64,000 nt of DNA from Prolixibacteraceae bacterium UBA1413 (GCA_002304925.1 DBPT01000029.1:62001-126000); one strand, 5' to 3'. Shown: positions 35,314 to 44,113, counted from the first letter of the stretch. Made by a program: numbers and translations. Notes: generated by a model not told the origin, from the sequence alone.

Positions 35314-35727
35314 TTAATTGTACACCTGCAGGGTGTTCCGGACCACCGACACATGGTATTGCTGCAAGGGGAAAGAGGCAGGTCCACGCGATGGATAAGC
35401 CCCTCCCATCAGAAGAAATTCAGACCCGCAGCACGAACAGGTGCCCACCACCCCCTGGTTCCCGATCCTGCAACCTGAGATATAATCATAGGTGCATGCC
35501 CCGTCATAGGCATAATAAATTTCGTAGGGAACCTCGCAATATATGATGACTCCCCCGTATCCCCCCGGGAAAACCATCGAATTCCCGGTGACAGTGAGAT
35601 CGTTGGCAATATTCAGGTCGATGGCGAAGTGAACAGGAACATACGGAATGATCCGGTCATACTCTTTATCGCAAGCCAGAACCAGCAACATCGCCATTAA
35701 CAAGGAAATCAAAATCTTCCTGATCAT
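35314..35727 (-). CDS. Lipoprotein with a Rieske-like domain and altered cluster ligands
   Basis: The 137-residue protein begins with a lipoprotein signal ending VLAC (Cys19). From about residue 40 it follows the Rieske 2Fe-2S fold: a first loop YDGAC78-T-Y80-D where Rieske proteins have C-x-H, a second loop TC97-S-C99-C100-GSEF where they have C-P-C-H-G-S-x-F, and the closing block GPASFPLQQYHV, which is the Rieske GPAPRPLPxYxV. Both His ligands are thus replaced, by Tyr and by Cys, and an extra Cys86 lies between the loops. Whether it still holds a metal cluster, forms disulfides, or neither cannot be told. It stands alone on the minus strand between ahcY and the small membrane protein at 35820. 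The Rieske relation is my inference from motif order; the lipoprotein call is firmer. Confidence 0.72.
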   Translation of the reverse strand: MIRKILISLLMAMLLVLACDKEYDRIIPYVPVHFAIDLNIANDLTVTGNSMVFPGGYGGVIIYCEVPYEIYYAYDGACTYDYISGCRIGNQGVVGTCSCCGSEFLLMGGAYPSRGPASFPLQQYHVSVVRNTLQVYN

Positions 35728-35819
35728 TTTAAACCGTATGTCAATTTTTGTTATCTTTAAAACCTAAACAACGAAAGTAACAGATTTATTTTTAATCTGC
35801 ATTAAATTTTTCAACTCCT

Positions 35820-36215
35820 ATGGATGACTTACTGATCATTGTGCTTACGCTTGTATTTACCGTTCTGGCTCTCATCAACCAGAACAAAAAGAAAAAACAG
35901 GCGGCAAAAGACCAGATACCCGATATTTGGAAAACGATCTTCCCTGACGGGGAACCTGAATTTGAGACATTTTCCGCGGAACAGGCGACGGAAACGCCAG
36001 TAAGACCTTACGTTAAAAAAACCGGGCCGGTAAAAAGAAAAGAACCGTTCACCAGACCGGCAGGAGAAGGAATAAGGAATGAAAACGTTATCAGATTTGG
36101 GGAAACCAAACCCCCGGCAAAAGAGACGGCAGAAGAGACAGAAACTGACCTTGATGGTTTCTCCTTGCGCAAAGCTGTCATTTATTCCGAGATTCTGAAT
36201 CCCAAATATTTGTGA
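35820..36215 (+). CDS. Small membrane protein with conserved C-terminal tail, function unknown
   Basis: A 131-residue protein with one N-terminal membrane helix (LLIIVLTLVFTVLALI, residues 4-19), a basic stop NKKKKQ, a long disordered Pro/Glu/Lys-rich middle, and a well-ordered-looking C-terminus FSLRKAVIYSEILNPKYL. The contrast between a variable middle and this tail, which I recall from small Bacteroidota proteins, suggests a docking peptide on the cytoplasmic side. It lies before greA in the same direction, after an AT-rich leader that contains the inverted repeat CAGATT...AATCTG. No function is assigned. Confidence 0.7.
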   Translation: MDDLLIIVLTLVFTVLALINQNKKKKQAAKDQIPDIWKTIFPDGEPEFETFSAEQATETPVRPYVKKTGPVKRKEPFTRPAGEGIRNENVIRFGETKPPAKETAEETETDLDGFSLRKAVIYSEILNPKYL

Positions 36216-36274
36216 GAAACTGTTTTCGGGCTGTTTAATTTTAACGCAATTCATTATTCAATTCAGAAAATAAC

Positions 36275-36282
36275 TATTTTTG
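36275..36282 (+). promoter_or_regulatory. -7 promoter element (TATTTTTG) of greA
   Basis: TATTTTTG fits TAnnTTTG; it lies 77 bases before the greA ATG, giving a leader of about 70 bases. Confidence 0.45.
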
Positions 36283-36346
36283 CATTCAGGAAGAGTTCTG
36301 AGAAATCAGGATTCTTTCTCTTTTTTTTAGTAGTGTATCAAATTTT

Positions 36347-36352
36347 AGGAGG
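36347..36352 (+). promoter_or_regulatory. Strong Shine-Dalgarno sequence of greA
   Basis: AGGAGG, seven bases before the ATG at 36360. It decides the start against the in-frame GTG nine codons upstream. Confidence 0.65.
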
Positions 36353-36359
36353 GAATATA

Positions 36360-36833
36360 ATGACACGCCGTGTCTATTTAACACATGACGGTCTGAAAAA
36401 ACTTCGAGAGGAACTTGAATTCCTCATGAACGTTGAACGACCGAGGATATCCAAACAAATCGGTGAAGCCATTGAAAAGGGGGATATCGCTGAAAATGCA
36501 GAATATGACGCAGCCAAGGATGCCCAGGGGATTCTGGAAGCAAAAATTGCTGGTTTGCAAAACAAGATCGCGCATGCCCGGATCATTGATGAATCGAAAA
36601 TCAATACCCATCAGGTGCAGATCCTGAACAAGGTGACCATAAAAAACCGGAAGAACAACGCAGTCATGCAGTATACCATTGTTCCTGAAAGTGAAGCCAA
36701 CCTGAAGGATGGAAAAATCTCGGTGGCCACCCCGATTGCTCAGGGGCTGATGGGCAAAAAGGAAGGGGACATTGTCGAAATCAAGGTTCCCGCCGGTATT
36801 ATCCATTTTGAAATCATTGAAATCTCCCTGTAA
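36360..36833 (+). CDS. greA: Transcription elongation factor GreA
   Basis: GreA rescues backtracked RNA polymerase by stimulating transcript cleavage through the secondary channel. The 157-residue protein has the N-terminal coiled coil with the tip acidic pair in GDIAENAEYDAAKDAQ, the linker, and the C-terminal FKBP-like domain ending GDIVEIKVPAGIIHFEIIEI. The start is fixed by the AGGAGG site and by family length. The HIT-family gene follows after 12 bases and is probably co-transcribed. Confidence 0.96.
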   Translation: MTRRVYLTHDGLKKLREELEFLMNVERPRISKQIGEAIEKGDIAENAEYDAAKDAQGILEAKIAGLQNKIAHARIIDESKINTHQVQILNKVTIKNRKNNAVMQYTIVPESEANLKDGKISVATPIAQGLMGKKEGDIVEIKVPAGIIHFEIIEISL

Positions 36834-36845
36834 AATTTTCCAGCC

Positions 36846-37250
36846 ATGTCATCCATTTTTACCAAAATTATCAACAGCGAAATTCCGGCTTATAAAGTCG
36901 CCGAGAATGACGATTTTATTGCCTTTTTGGATATTTTTCCGGTAGCAGAAGGACATACCCTGGTCGTTCCGAAAATTGAAACCGATTATATTTTCGATCT
37001 TGGCGATGAAACCTATTCGGGTTTGTTTGAGTTTGCCAGGAAGGTAGCCCTCGGACTGAAGAGGGCGGTTCCCTGCCGAAAAATCGGCATGGCGGTGTTG
37101 GGGCTTGAAGTTCCCCACGCCCATATTCATCTGGTTCCCATGCAGACCGAAGCCGACCTGCTCAACTTCAGCCACAAACTGCAGTTTTCAAAAGAGGAAT
37201 TTGAGCAGATCCGGGAAAAAATTGCCGCGGAAATCAGACTTCGCCCATAG
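36846..37250 (+). CDS. HIT family nucleotide hydrolase/transferase
   Basis: A 134-residue histidine-triad protein with the active-site motif H91-A-H93-I-H95-L-V-P and the N-terminal segment SIFTKIINSEIPAYKV typical of the bacterial Hint branch. Hint-type enzymes hydrolyse AMP-lysine, AMP-N-acyl or related adenylates in the cytoplasm, but the physiological substrate here is unknown. It is directly behind greA, a pairing common in the phylum. Confidence 0.92.
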   Translation: MSSIFTKIINSEIPAYKVAENDDFIAFLDIFPVAEGHTLVVPKIETDYIFDLGDETYSGLFEFARKVALGLKRAVPCRKIGMAVLGLEVPHAHIHLVPMQTEADLLNFSHKLQFSKEEFEQIREKIAAEIRLRP

Positions 37251-37418
37251 AACCTATCTCCCCCGATGAAACTGAAAACTTATTAACAACCCCTTTTACC
37301 CTCGCCCGATTTGAGTAATTTTATGCGTTGAAAGGCATTATTATGCCGGTATTTTCGAATACTCCTGACATAAAGTGCCGTTAATGAACGATTTGTTGAT
37401 ATTGCGACCGGGATTTTT

Positions 37419-40400
37419 ATGATACCATTTACTCACCTTCATGTCCATTCTCAATATTCCATCCTAGATGGGGCTGCGAGTATTGAAAGCCTAGTTCAAA
37501 AAGCCAGGGCTGACAAGATGACGGCACTTGCGCTGACCGACCACGGGACGATGTTTGGAATCAAGGAATTTCACCTTGCCTGCAAGCGCATGGAACTGAA
37601 ACCCATTCTGGGATGTGAAACATACGTGGCCAGCCGGTCCATGGATGACCGCACGGGAAAAGAGGACCGGTCGGGAGATCATCTGGTGTTGCTGGCAAAA
37701 AACAAAACCGGATACTACAACCTGGTAAAACTGATTTCCCTGGCCAATATGGAGGGTTTTTACTACAAACCCCGTATAGACAAGAATCTGCTGAAGCAAT
37801 ATTCCGAAGGATTGATCGTAACCACGGCATGCCTGGGGGGTGAAATACCCACCCTTATCAACGAAGGAAGGATGAAAGAGGCGGAAGAATCAATCGTCTG
37901 GTTCAGGGAGGTTTTCGGGGAGGATCTTTATCTTGAAATAATGCGTCATCCTTCTGAAATCCCCGAAATGCGCCGCGATGTCTATGACCGTCAGGTAGTC
38001 GTAAACGAAAAAATCCTGGAACTGGGAAAAAAATACGCCATCCCGGTGATTGCCACCAACGATGTCCATTTTACGGATGCACAGGATGCCGATGCCCACG
38101 ATTTGTTGATATGCCTCAATACGGGCAAGGATCTGGATGATCCCAACCGGATGAGATATACCAAACAGGAATGGTTCAAGACCACTGAGGAGATGAACAG
38201 ATTATTCTCTGACGTTCCTGAAAGCCTGGAAAACACCGCCAGGATTGTAGAAAAGGTGGAGTTTTATGAAATCGACGAAGATCCCATCATGCCGATTTTC
38301 CCCATCCCTGAGGAATTCGGAAGTGAAACGGATTTCCGCGACAAATTCACGGAAGCTGAACTCAGGGACGAGTTCACCCCGGAGGTTTATGAACGGCTCG
38401 GGGGCTATGACAAGGTGATCCGCATCAAGTTTGAATCGGAATATCTCAGGCATCTGGTATACCAGGGAGCTTCCCGGCATTATGGTACCCCATTGCCCAA
38501 GCACGTGGTGACACGGTTGGAATTTGAACTGAAAACCATCAAGAATATGGGTTATCCGGGCTACTTCCTCATCATCCAGGATTTCATAAACGCTGCCCGG
38601 AATATGGGTGTTCTCGTTGGGCCGGGCCGGGGTTCGGCAGCAGGAGCCGCAGTATCATACTGCACGGGCATCACCAACATCGATCCCATCAAACACAATC
38701 TCCTGTTCGAGAGGTTCCTCAATCCCGACAGGATATCCCTTCCCGATGTGGACATCGACTTCGACGACGACGGCAGGCAACTCGTCCTGGACTGGGTCGT
38801 CGAAAAATATGGAAAGGACAAGGTGGCGCACATCTGCACCTTCGCCACCATGGCCACAAAAATGGCCATCCGGGATGTTGCCAGGGTGTTGAAACTGCCG
38901 CTTCCCGAAGCCGACCGCCTGGCCAAAATGGTCCCCGAAACCCCGAAAATGACTTTTAAAAAAGCATATCAGGAAAATCCGGATCTCAAAAAAGAGCGAC
39001 AGTCCAACAATCCTTTGGTTGCCAAAACCATCCGCTTTGCAGAAATCCTGGAAGGCTCCATCAGACAATCGGGAGTTCATGCCTGCGGAATCCTCATCAG
39101 CCACAATCCGCTGACCGACCACATCCCTCTCATGCCCTCAAAAGACGATAACCTGCCTACTACGCAGTATGACGGCCGCTTCGTGGAAAGCCTCGGTTTA
39201 CTGAAGATGGATTTCCTCGGACTGAAAACCCTCTCCATTATCAAGGAAACCATCGAAAATGTAAAGGTTACCCGGAATATCACCATCGATATCGACGCCA
39301 TCTCCTTTAACGATCCCGCCACCTATGATCTCTTCAGCAGGGGGGAGACCACAGCGATTTTCCAGTTTGAATCGGAAGGCATGAAAAAACACCTTCGCGA
39401 TCTGAAACCCAACCGCTTTGAGGACCTGGTGGCAATGAACGCCTTGTACCGTCCCGGGCCAATGGATTACATCCCCGAATTTATCGCCCGGAAAAATGGA
39501 AAGAAAAAAGTAATATATGACCTCCCCATGATGGAGGAATACCTGAGCGAAACTTATGGTATCACGGTGTACCAGGAACAAGTCATGCTTCTTTCCCGCC
39601 TTCTGGCCAACTTTACCAGGGGAGAGTCGGATACCCTCCGGAAAGCCATGGGGAAAAAGAATGAAGCCCTCATGTTCGAACTCAAGGAGCGATTCGTAGG
39701 CGGATGCCTGGCCAATCCCCGGTTCGTAAAAGAATGCAGGCAGGTACAGAAAAATCCCGAAGAAGTCATCGAGAAAATCTGGAAAGACTGGGAAGCGTTT
39801 GCATCCTACGCATTTAACAAATCCCATTCGGTAAGCTATGCCTATGTTGCCTATCAAACCGGGTATCTTAAAGCCAACTACCCTGCAGAATTCATGGCTG
39901 CCAACCTGAGCCGGAATCTGAACCACATTACCGAGATCACCAAATTTATGCAGGAATGTAAAAGGATGAGACTCAATGTGCTGGGGCCTGACGTTAACGA
40001 GAGCTTCGTCAAATTCACCGTAACCCGGCGGGGGGACATCCGCTTTGGAATGGCGGCGGTAAAAGGAGTTGGGGAAGGAGCCGTAAACGACATTATCGCG
40101 GCACGGGAAAAAAATGGGGATTTTAAAGACATATTTGATTTCGCGGAAAGGGTTAATTTGCAGAGCGTTAATAAAAGAACCATTGAAGCCCTTGCAATCG
40201 CAGGCGCTTTCGACGGCTTCGGAAACATCAACCGCCGCCAGTTTTTTGAAGACAACACAGAAAACAATAACAACAGTTTCATCGAAAGACTCATCCGGTA
40301 CGGCAATAAAATACAGGGTGAATCCCAATCGATGCAGCAAACCCTCTTCGGCGCCTCATCAAACCACCTGGTCGTCAAAAAACCGGAAATCACTCAGATG

Positions 40401-41063
40401 GAGGAATGGCCTCAACTGATCCTGCTAGAAAAGGAAAAAAGTGTCATCGGAATCTATCTGACAGCCCACCCTCTCGATGACTTCAAAATTGAAATGGAAC
40501 ATTTCTGCACCCGCGGAATCGGACTCAAAGAATTGAAGGAGAATATTGAAAATTTCAAGGATCATGAACTGACATTCGGAGGAATGGTTCTGGAAGCCAC
40601 AGAAGGATACTCCAAGAACGGAAAACCATACAGCAAAATGACCCTGTCAGATTACACCGATTCTTACCAGTTATTCTTCTTCCAGCAGGATTACGTAGAT
40701 TTCGGAAAATTCTGCAAACCCGGACTTTTTGTCATGGTCACAGGGAAAGTCCAGAAAAGATACAATTCGGAAGCCCTGGAATTCCGGGTCAACCATATAG
40801 AATTGCTTTCCGAAGTGAGGAAAAACCATATCAAAAGCTTGACCGTCAGTGTTCCCTTATCGGCAATCAAGGAAGAGATCGTTCACGATCTGGAAAAGAT
40901 AACGAAAAAAAACAAAGGGACCGTCTTGCTGAAGTTCACCGTTTACGATGAAGAATCCAACCATTCGATTCATCTTTTCTCCAGAAATACGAAAATCACG
41001 GTGAGCAATGAGTTTCTCGGGTTTTTTGAAGATCATCCCGAATTTGGATATCGGATCAATTGA
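37419..41063 (+). CDS. dnaE: DNA polymerase III alpha subunit DnaE
   Basis: The replicative polymerase. The 1214-residue chain has an N-terminal PHP domain (THLHVHSQYSILDG, LTDHGTMFG, CETYV, ATNDVHF), the palm with the catalytic Asp triad region PDVDIDFDDDGR near residue 440-450, GPGRGSAAGA before it, fingers with RPGPMDYIPEF and YQEQVM, a helix-hairpin-helix region near 880, and the OB domain near 1045 (LTFGGMVLEA). The PHP metal-binding His, Asp, Glu and Cys positions look intact, so it may keep a PHP exonuclease rather than rely only on DnaQ. It ends with NSHDHSIHL-like sequence typical of the phylum. The start ATG follows a 168-base gap with no recognisable gene. Confidence 0.97.
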   Translation: MIPFTHLHVHSQYSILDGAASIESLVQKARADKMTALALTDHGTMFGIKEFHLACKRMELKPILGCETYVASRSMDDRTGKEDRSGDHLVLLAKNKTGYYNLVKLISLANMEGFYYKPRIDKNLLKQYSEGLIVTTACLGGEIPTLINEGRMKEAEESIVWFREVFGEDLYLEIMRHPSEIPEMRRDVYDRQVVVNEKILELGKKYAIPVIATNDVHFTDAQDADAHDLLICLNTGKDLDDPNRMRYTKQEWFKTTEEMNRLFSDVPESLENTARIVEKVEFYEIDEDPIMPIFPIPEEFGSETDFRDKFTEAELRDEFTPEVYERLGGYDKVIRIKFESEYLRHLVYQGASRHYGTPLPKHVVTRLEFELKTIKNMGYPGYFLIIQDFINAARNMGVLVGPGRGSAAGAAVSYCTGITNIDPIKHNLLFERFLNPDRISLPDVDIDFDDDGRQLVLDWVVEKYGKDKVAHICTFATMATKMAIRDVARVLKLPLPEADRLAKMVPETPKMTFKKAYQENPDLKKERQSNNPLVAKTIRFAEILEGSIRQSGVHACGILISHNPLTDHIPLMPSKDDNLPTTQYDGRFVESLGLLKMDFLGLKTLSIIKETIENVKVTRNITIDIDAISFNDPATYDLFSRGETTAIFQFESEGMKKHLRDLKPNRFEDLVAMNALYRPGPMDYIPEFIARKNGKKKVIYDLPMMEEYLSETYGITVYQEQVMLLSRLLANFTRGESDTLRKAMGKKNEALMFELKERFVGGCLANPRFVKECRQVQKNPEEVIEKIWKDWEAFASYAFNKSHSVSYAYVAYQTGYLKANYPAEFMAANLSRNLNHITEITKFMQECKRMRLNVLGPDVNESFVKFTVTRRGDIRFGMAAVKGVGEGAVNDIIAAREKNGDFKDIFDFAERVNLQSVNKRTIEALAIAGAFDGFGNINRRQFFEDNTENNNNSFIERLIRYGNKIQGESQSMQQTLFGASSNHLVVKKPEITQMEEWPQLILLEKEKSVIGIYLTAHPLDDFKIEMEHFCTRGIGLKELKENIENFKDHELTFGGMVLEATEGYSKNGKPYSKMTLSDYTDSYQLFFFQQDYVDFGKFCKPGLFVMVTGKVQKRYNSEALEFRVNHIELLSEVRKNHIKSLTVSVPLSAIKEEIVHDLEKITKKNKGTVLLKFTVYDEESNHSIHLFSRNTKITVSNEFLGFFEDHPEFGYRIN

Positions 41064-41109
41064 ATTTTTTGCATTTTTACAACATTGTTCACCTATTAAT
41101 TTTAGCATT

Positions 41110-41427
41110 ATGGCATTAGAAATTACCGATGGCAATTTTGAAGAGCTTGTTTCAGGATCAGAGATACCGGTAATGTTGGATTTTTGGGCTGCCTGGTGTG
41201 GCCCGTGCCGGATGATTGCGCCCTTCGTGGAAGAGATGCACAAGGAGTTCGAAGGCAGGGCCCTTGTCGGGAAAGTGGATGTTGACGCCAATCCGGGAAT
41301 TGCCACCCAGTATTATATCAGGAATATCCCTACTGTACTGTTCCTTAAAAACGGGAAAATTGCCGACAAACAGGTAGGCGCTTGTCCCAAATCAACCCTT
41401 GTCAACAAGCTCAATGCCTTGATGTAA
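41110..41427 (+). CDS. trxA: Thioredoxin
   Basis: A 105-residue cytoplasmic thioredoxin with the active site W-C30-G-P-C33, the buried Asp in PVMLDFWA, and the cis-Pro in NIPTVLFL. It has no signal peptide. The start MALEITDGNF was chosen inside a longer frame that overlaps the end of dnaE. The order dnaE-trx is frequent in Bacteroidota, and the 46-base gap allows co-transcription. Confidence 0.95.
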   Translation: MALEITDGNFEELVSGSEIPVMLDFWAAWCGPCRMIAPFVEEMHKEFEGRALVGKVDVDANPGIATQYYIRNIPTVLFLKNGKIADKQVGACPKSTLVNKLNALM

Positions 41428-41440
41428 GGTACCTTAGCAT

Positions 41441-42370
41441 TTGAAAAATCTAATTGACATCCAGCAATTTCAGGAGTTTGACAACCTTGAACTGATCGCC
41501 CGCGAAGTGGTGGAAGGATTTATTACCGGCCTCCACAGAAGTCCGTTTCACGGCTTTTCCGTTGAATTTGCCGAACACAGGCTGTACAATCAGGGAGAAT
41601 CGACCAAACCCATTGACTGGAAACTCTATGCCCGTACCGACAAGTTGTTTGTCAAACAGTATGAAGAAGAGACCAACTTGCGCTGTCAGCTGGTCATTGA
41701 CACATCGTCATCCATGCTGTTTCCTTACTCCCGGGGGAGCCGGAGACTTTTCAACAAGCTGGCATTTTCAGTCTATACCTCCGCTGCCCTGATTCATTTG
41801 TTAAGGCGGCAACGGGATGCTGTCGGTCTCACCCTGTTCTCCGAAGAGATCGAATTCCATTCCCAGCCCAGGTTATCGCCCGTCCACGCCGAAGTGATGA
41901 TGGGAAAACTCTCGGAACTGCTTCAGCCGGGACAGGTTCCCCTGAAGAAAAACACACATACGGCGGAGGTACTCCACCAGATTGCGGAAAATATACACAA
42001 ACGCTCCCTGGTGATCCTGTTCAGCGACATGCTTGACAATGAGAATACCGGGGAACTCTTTTCCGCCCTTCAGCACCTGCGGTACAACAAACATGAAGTT
42101 CTGCTCTTCCATGTAACCGACCACCAACAGGAAAGGGAATTCCGGTATTCCAACCGGCCGCACCGTTTCATTGACCTTGAAACCGGTCAAGTCATCAAAC
42201 TGAATCCCTGGGAAATCAAGGAGAGTTACACGAAGAATGTGGAGGACTATTTCGAATCGCTTAAAGTCAAGTGCGGACAGTACCGCATCGACCTGGCAGA
42301 TGCCGATATAAACCAAGACTTCCGGCATGTGCTTTTTGCGTATCTTGTGAAACGGAAAAAACTCTATTGA
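41441..42370 (+). CDS. DUF58 domain protein with von Willebrand-like fold
   Basis: A 309-residue protein of the DUF58 family. The central core GESTKPIDWKLYARTDKLFVKQYEEETN is the family signature, followed by the MIDAS-type motif VIDTSSSM (DxSxS) and the metal-site strand ILFSDM. DUF58 proteins usually act with a MoxR AAA ATPase and membrane VWA proteins, but no such gene is next to it here; trxA is 13 bases upstream. It lacks the N-terminal membrane helices found in many relatives, so it is probably soluble. The start is the TTG at 41441, as an in-frame stop lies two codons upstream and no ATG precedes the conserved region. Confidence 0.85.
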   Translation: MKNLIDIQQFQEFDNLELIAREVVEGFITGLHRSPFHGFSVEFAEHRLYNQGESTKPIDWKLYARTDKLFVKQYEEETNLRCQLVIDTSSSMLFPYSRGSRRLFNKLAFSVYTSAALIHLLRRQRDAVGLTLFSEEIEFHSQPRLSPVHAEVMMGKLSELLQPGQVPLKKNTHTAEVLHQIAENIHKRSLVILFSDMLDNENTGELFSALQHLRYNKHEVLLFHVTDHQQEREFRYSNRPHRFIDLETGQVIKLNPWEIKESYTKNVEDYFESLKVKCGQYRIDLADADINQDFRHVLFAYLVKRKKLY

Positions 42371-42399
42371 AACAACGCAATTTCCAAAATACAGGGGAT

Positions 42400-43854
42400 A
42401 TGAAAAAAATCAGGATTGTTTTCGTTATGGTGGCCGGTGTGTTCCTGCTAAGTGCCTCCAGGCCCACGAAAGGGCCTTACGATGAAAAATACCGGCCGCA
42501 ATACCACTTCACCGTCAAGCAGCATTATATGGGTATGCCGGCGGGAATGGTTTACCTCGACGGGGAGTATCATCTTTTTTATCAGTACAATCCGGATACC
42601 ACAGCGGAAGGGTTCAGCCATCTGGGGCATGCCTCGGGCAAGGACCTGGTGCACTGGGAAGAGCATCCTGCAGCCATCGTTCCTGATAATACGCCTGGAG
42701 ACTCCGGTTTTTGCACCGCCCTCCCCGGAAGCGCCATCGTAGACCACAGGAATCTCCTGGGCCTTCAGACAGGTGACACCAAAACCATGGTCCTCTTTTA
42801 TACGGGCAAAGGATGCGGTCAGCGAATGGCATACAGTACCGACAAGGGAAAAACATGGCAGAAATACGCTGGAAATCCCGTCATACCCTATGATGAAACC
42901 GACGAAGCCAGCTACCCGAAAGTGTTCTGGCATGAGCAGACTGAAGCATGGGTGATGGTACTCTACCGCAAACCTGAGCTGGATGAAAGAAAACAGGGAT
43001 TTTCATTCTACACCTCCACCAATCTCACCCAATGGAAATACCAGAGTCACATCGCCGGGTTCAATGGCAAACCCGATATTGCGGAATTACGAGTCAACAA
43101 CCGGCCTGACGACGTCCGGTGGATCCTCATGGAAGGGAACGGGGATTATGTTATCGGAAGTTTCGACGGGACGGCCTTCAAACCGGAAAGCATACGTTTG
43201 AAAAGCGATTACGGCAAAAAATTCACGGGTCCCGTGAACTGCGGAAACATTCCGGCAAGTGACGGCAGGACCCTCCAGGTGGCATTGGTGAAAAACGAAG
43301 AATGGCCGGGCATGCCTTTCCACGGTCAAATGACGTTCCCCTCGGAGCTTTCACTGAAAAAAACAACCACCGGAACCTTTCTGTTCAGAACAGCAGCCAA
43401 AGAGATTGAAAAACTGCCTGACAAACAATACCGCTGGAAAGATGAAAAGTTAATTCCCGGCATCGGACAAAACCTGATAAAAAAGGTGAAAGGAGATCGT
43501 TTGAGGATCACAGGGCGCTTTGACCTGAAAAACTGTGACTCCTTTGGCTTTATGCTCAGAGCAGGCAAAAAAAACCCAGGAACCGAACTTGTCTATAATG
43601 TCAAAAGAAATACCCTGTCGCTGATGGGCATGACCATTCCCCTTGAACCCGTTGACAACAAGATATACCTTGATATCCTGATCGACAGAGCTTCCGTGGA
43701 AGTATTTGCAAACAACGGCAGGAGCGCCATCTCCGGAATCCTCTTTGCAGAAGAAAACCACGATGATTATCTTCTTTATAATACCGGAGGGGAACTTCAG
43801 GTTGAAGAACTTGAGATCTCTACCCTACGGTCCATCCGGGAGGAGACGGAATAG
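42400..43854 (+). CDS. Secreted GH32-fold protein lacking all three catalytic carboxylates
   Basis: The 484-residue protein has a signal peptide (FVMVAGVFLLSASR) and the complete architecture of GH32 fructosidases: five-bladed propeller (GEYHLFYQYNP, ASGKDLVHWEEHPAAI, YSTDKGKTW, PKVFWHE, SFYTSTNLTQWKY, SFDGTAF, DYGKKF) and C-terminal beta-sandwich (DRASVEVFANNGR). The three active-site motifs are changed: the nucleophile in NDPNG reads G-M46-PAG, the stabiliser in RDP reads S-Y172-P, and the acid/base in EC reads G223-K. Hydrolysis by the GH32 mechanism should be impossible. The surrounding fold is well kept and the frame is open, so it is more likely a sugar-binding or otherwise recruited protein than a decaying gene. 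It follows the DUF58 gene by 29 bases; a frame extending 43 codons upstream would overlap that gene and spoil the signal peptide. Confidence 0.85.
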   Translation: MKKIRIVFVMVAGVFLLSASRPTKGPYDEKYRPQYHFTVKQHYMGMPAGMVYLDGEYHLFYQYNPDTTAEGFSHLGHASGKDLVHWEEHPAAIVPDNTPGDSGFCTALPGSAIVDHRNLLGLQTGDTKTMVLFYTGKGCGQRMAYSTDKGKTWQKYAGNPVIPYDETDEASYPKVFWHEQTEAWVMVLYRKPELDERKQGFSFYTSTNLTQWKYQSHIAGFNGKPDIAELRVNNRPDDVRWILMEGNGDYVIGSFDGTAFKPESIRLKSDYGKKFTGPVNCGNIPASDGRTLQVALVKNEEWPGMPFHGQMTFPSELSLKKTTTGTFLFRTAAKEIEKLPDKQYRWKDEKLIPGIGQNLIKKVKGDRLRITGRFDLKNCDSFGFMLRAGKKNPGTELVYNVKRNTLSLMGMTIPLEPVDNKIYLDILIDRASVEVFANNGRSAISGILFAEENHDDYLLYNTGGELQVEELEISTLRSIREETE

Positions 43855-43857
43855 ACC

Positions 43858-44032
43858 TTATCTAACCCTTGCGACCAGGTTGAAATCCAGCGTGAAGTCG
43901 TCATAAACCTGCGATCGCCCGATTTCAGATGTCCTGCCAGCCATGCATTGTTACCGGTATCGGTTATATCTTCACACAGGATGGAATTCATGTCGATGAC
44001 CATAGTGGCAGAAACTGTTTCATTGCAGTTCT
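43858..44032 (-). pseudogene. Remnant of a YceI-family gene
   Basis: On the minus strand 44003-43930 encodes MVIDMNSILCEDITDTG and then AWLAGHLKSGD, which is the central part of YceI-like lipid-binding proteins. It runs straight into what should be the end of the protein, VYDDFTLDFNLVARVR and a TAA at 43858-43860, but one base out of frame: adding one base would give GDRKVYDDFTL. About 70 residues that normally separate the two blocks are missing, and no signal peptide or N-terminal half is found upstream. Apart from this remnant, the 373-base gap holds the promoter region of the Crp-like gene. Confidence 0.65.
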
Positions 44033-44113
44033 TTTTATAATTATCTTGTATTACAATAAATACAATTAAGTCCTCAACTTGTACAACAATCTTCCGCAAA
44101 TATTGCACAACGT

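Noticed and set aside
39198..40340. 380-codon minus-strand open frame
   Set aside because: Antisense shadow within dnaE; long only because of codon bias on the coding strand.
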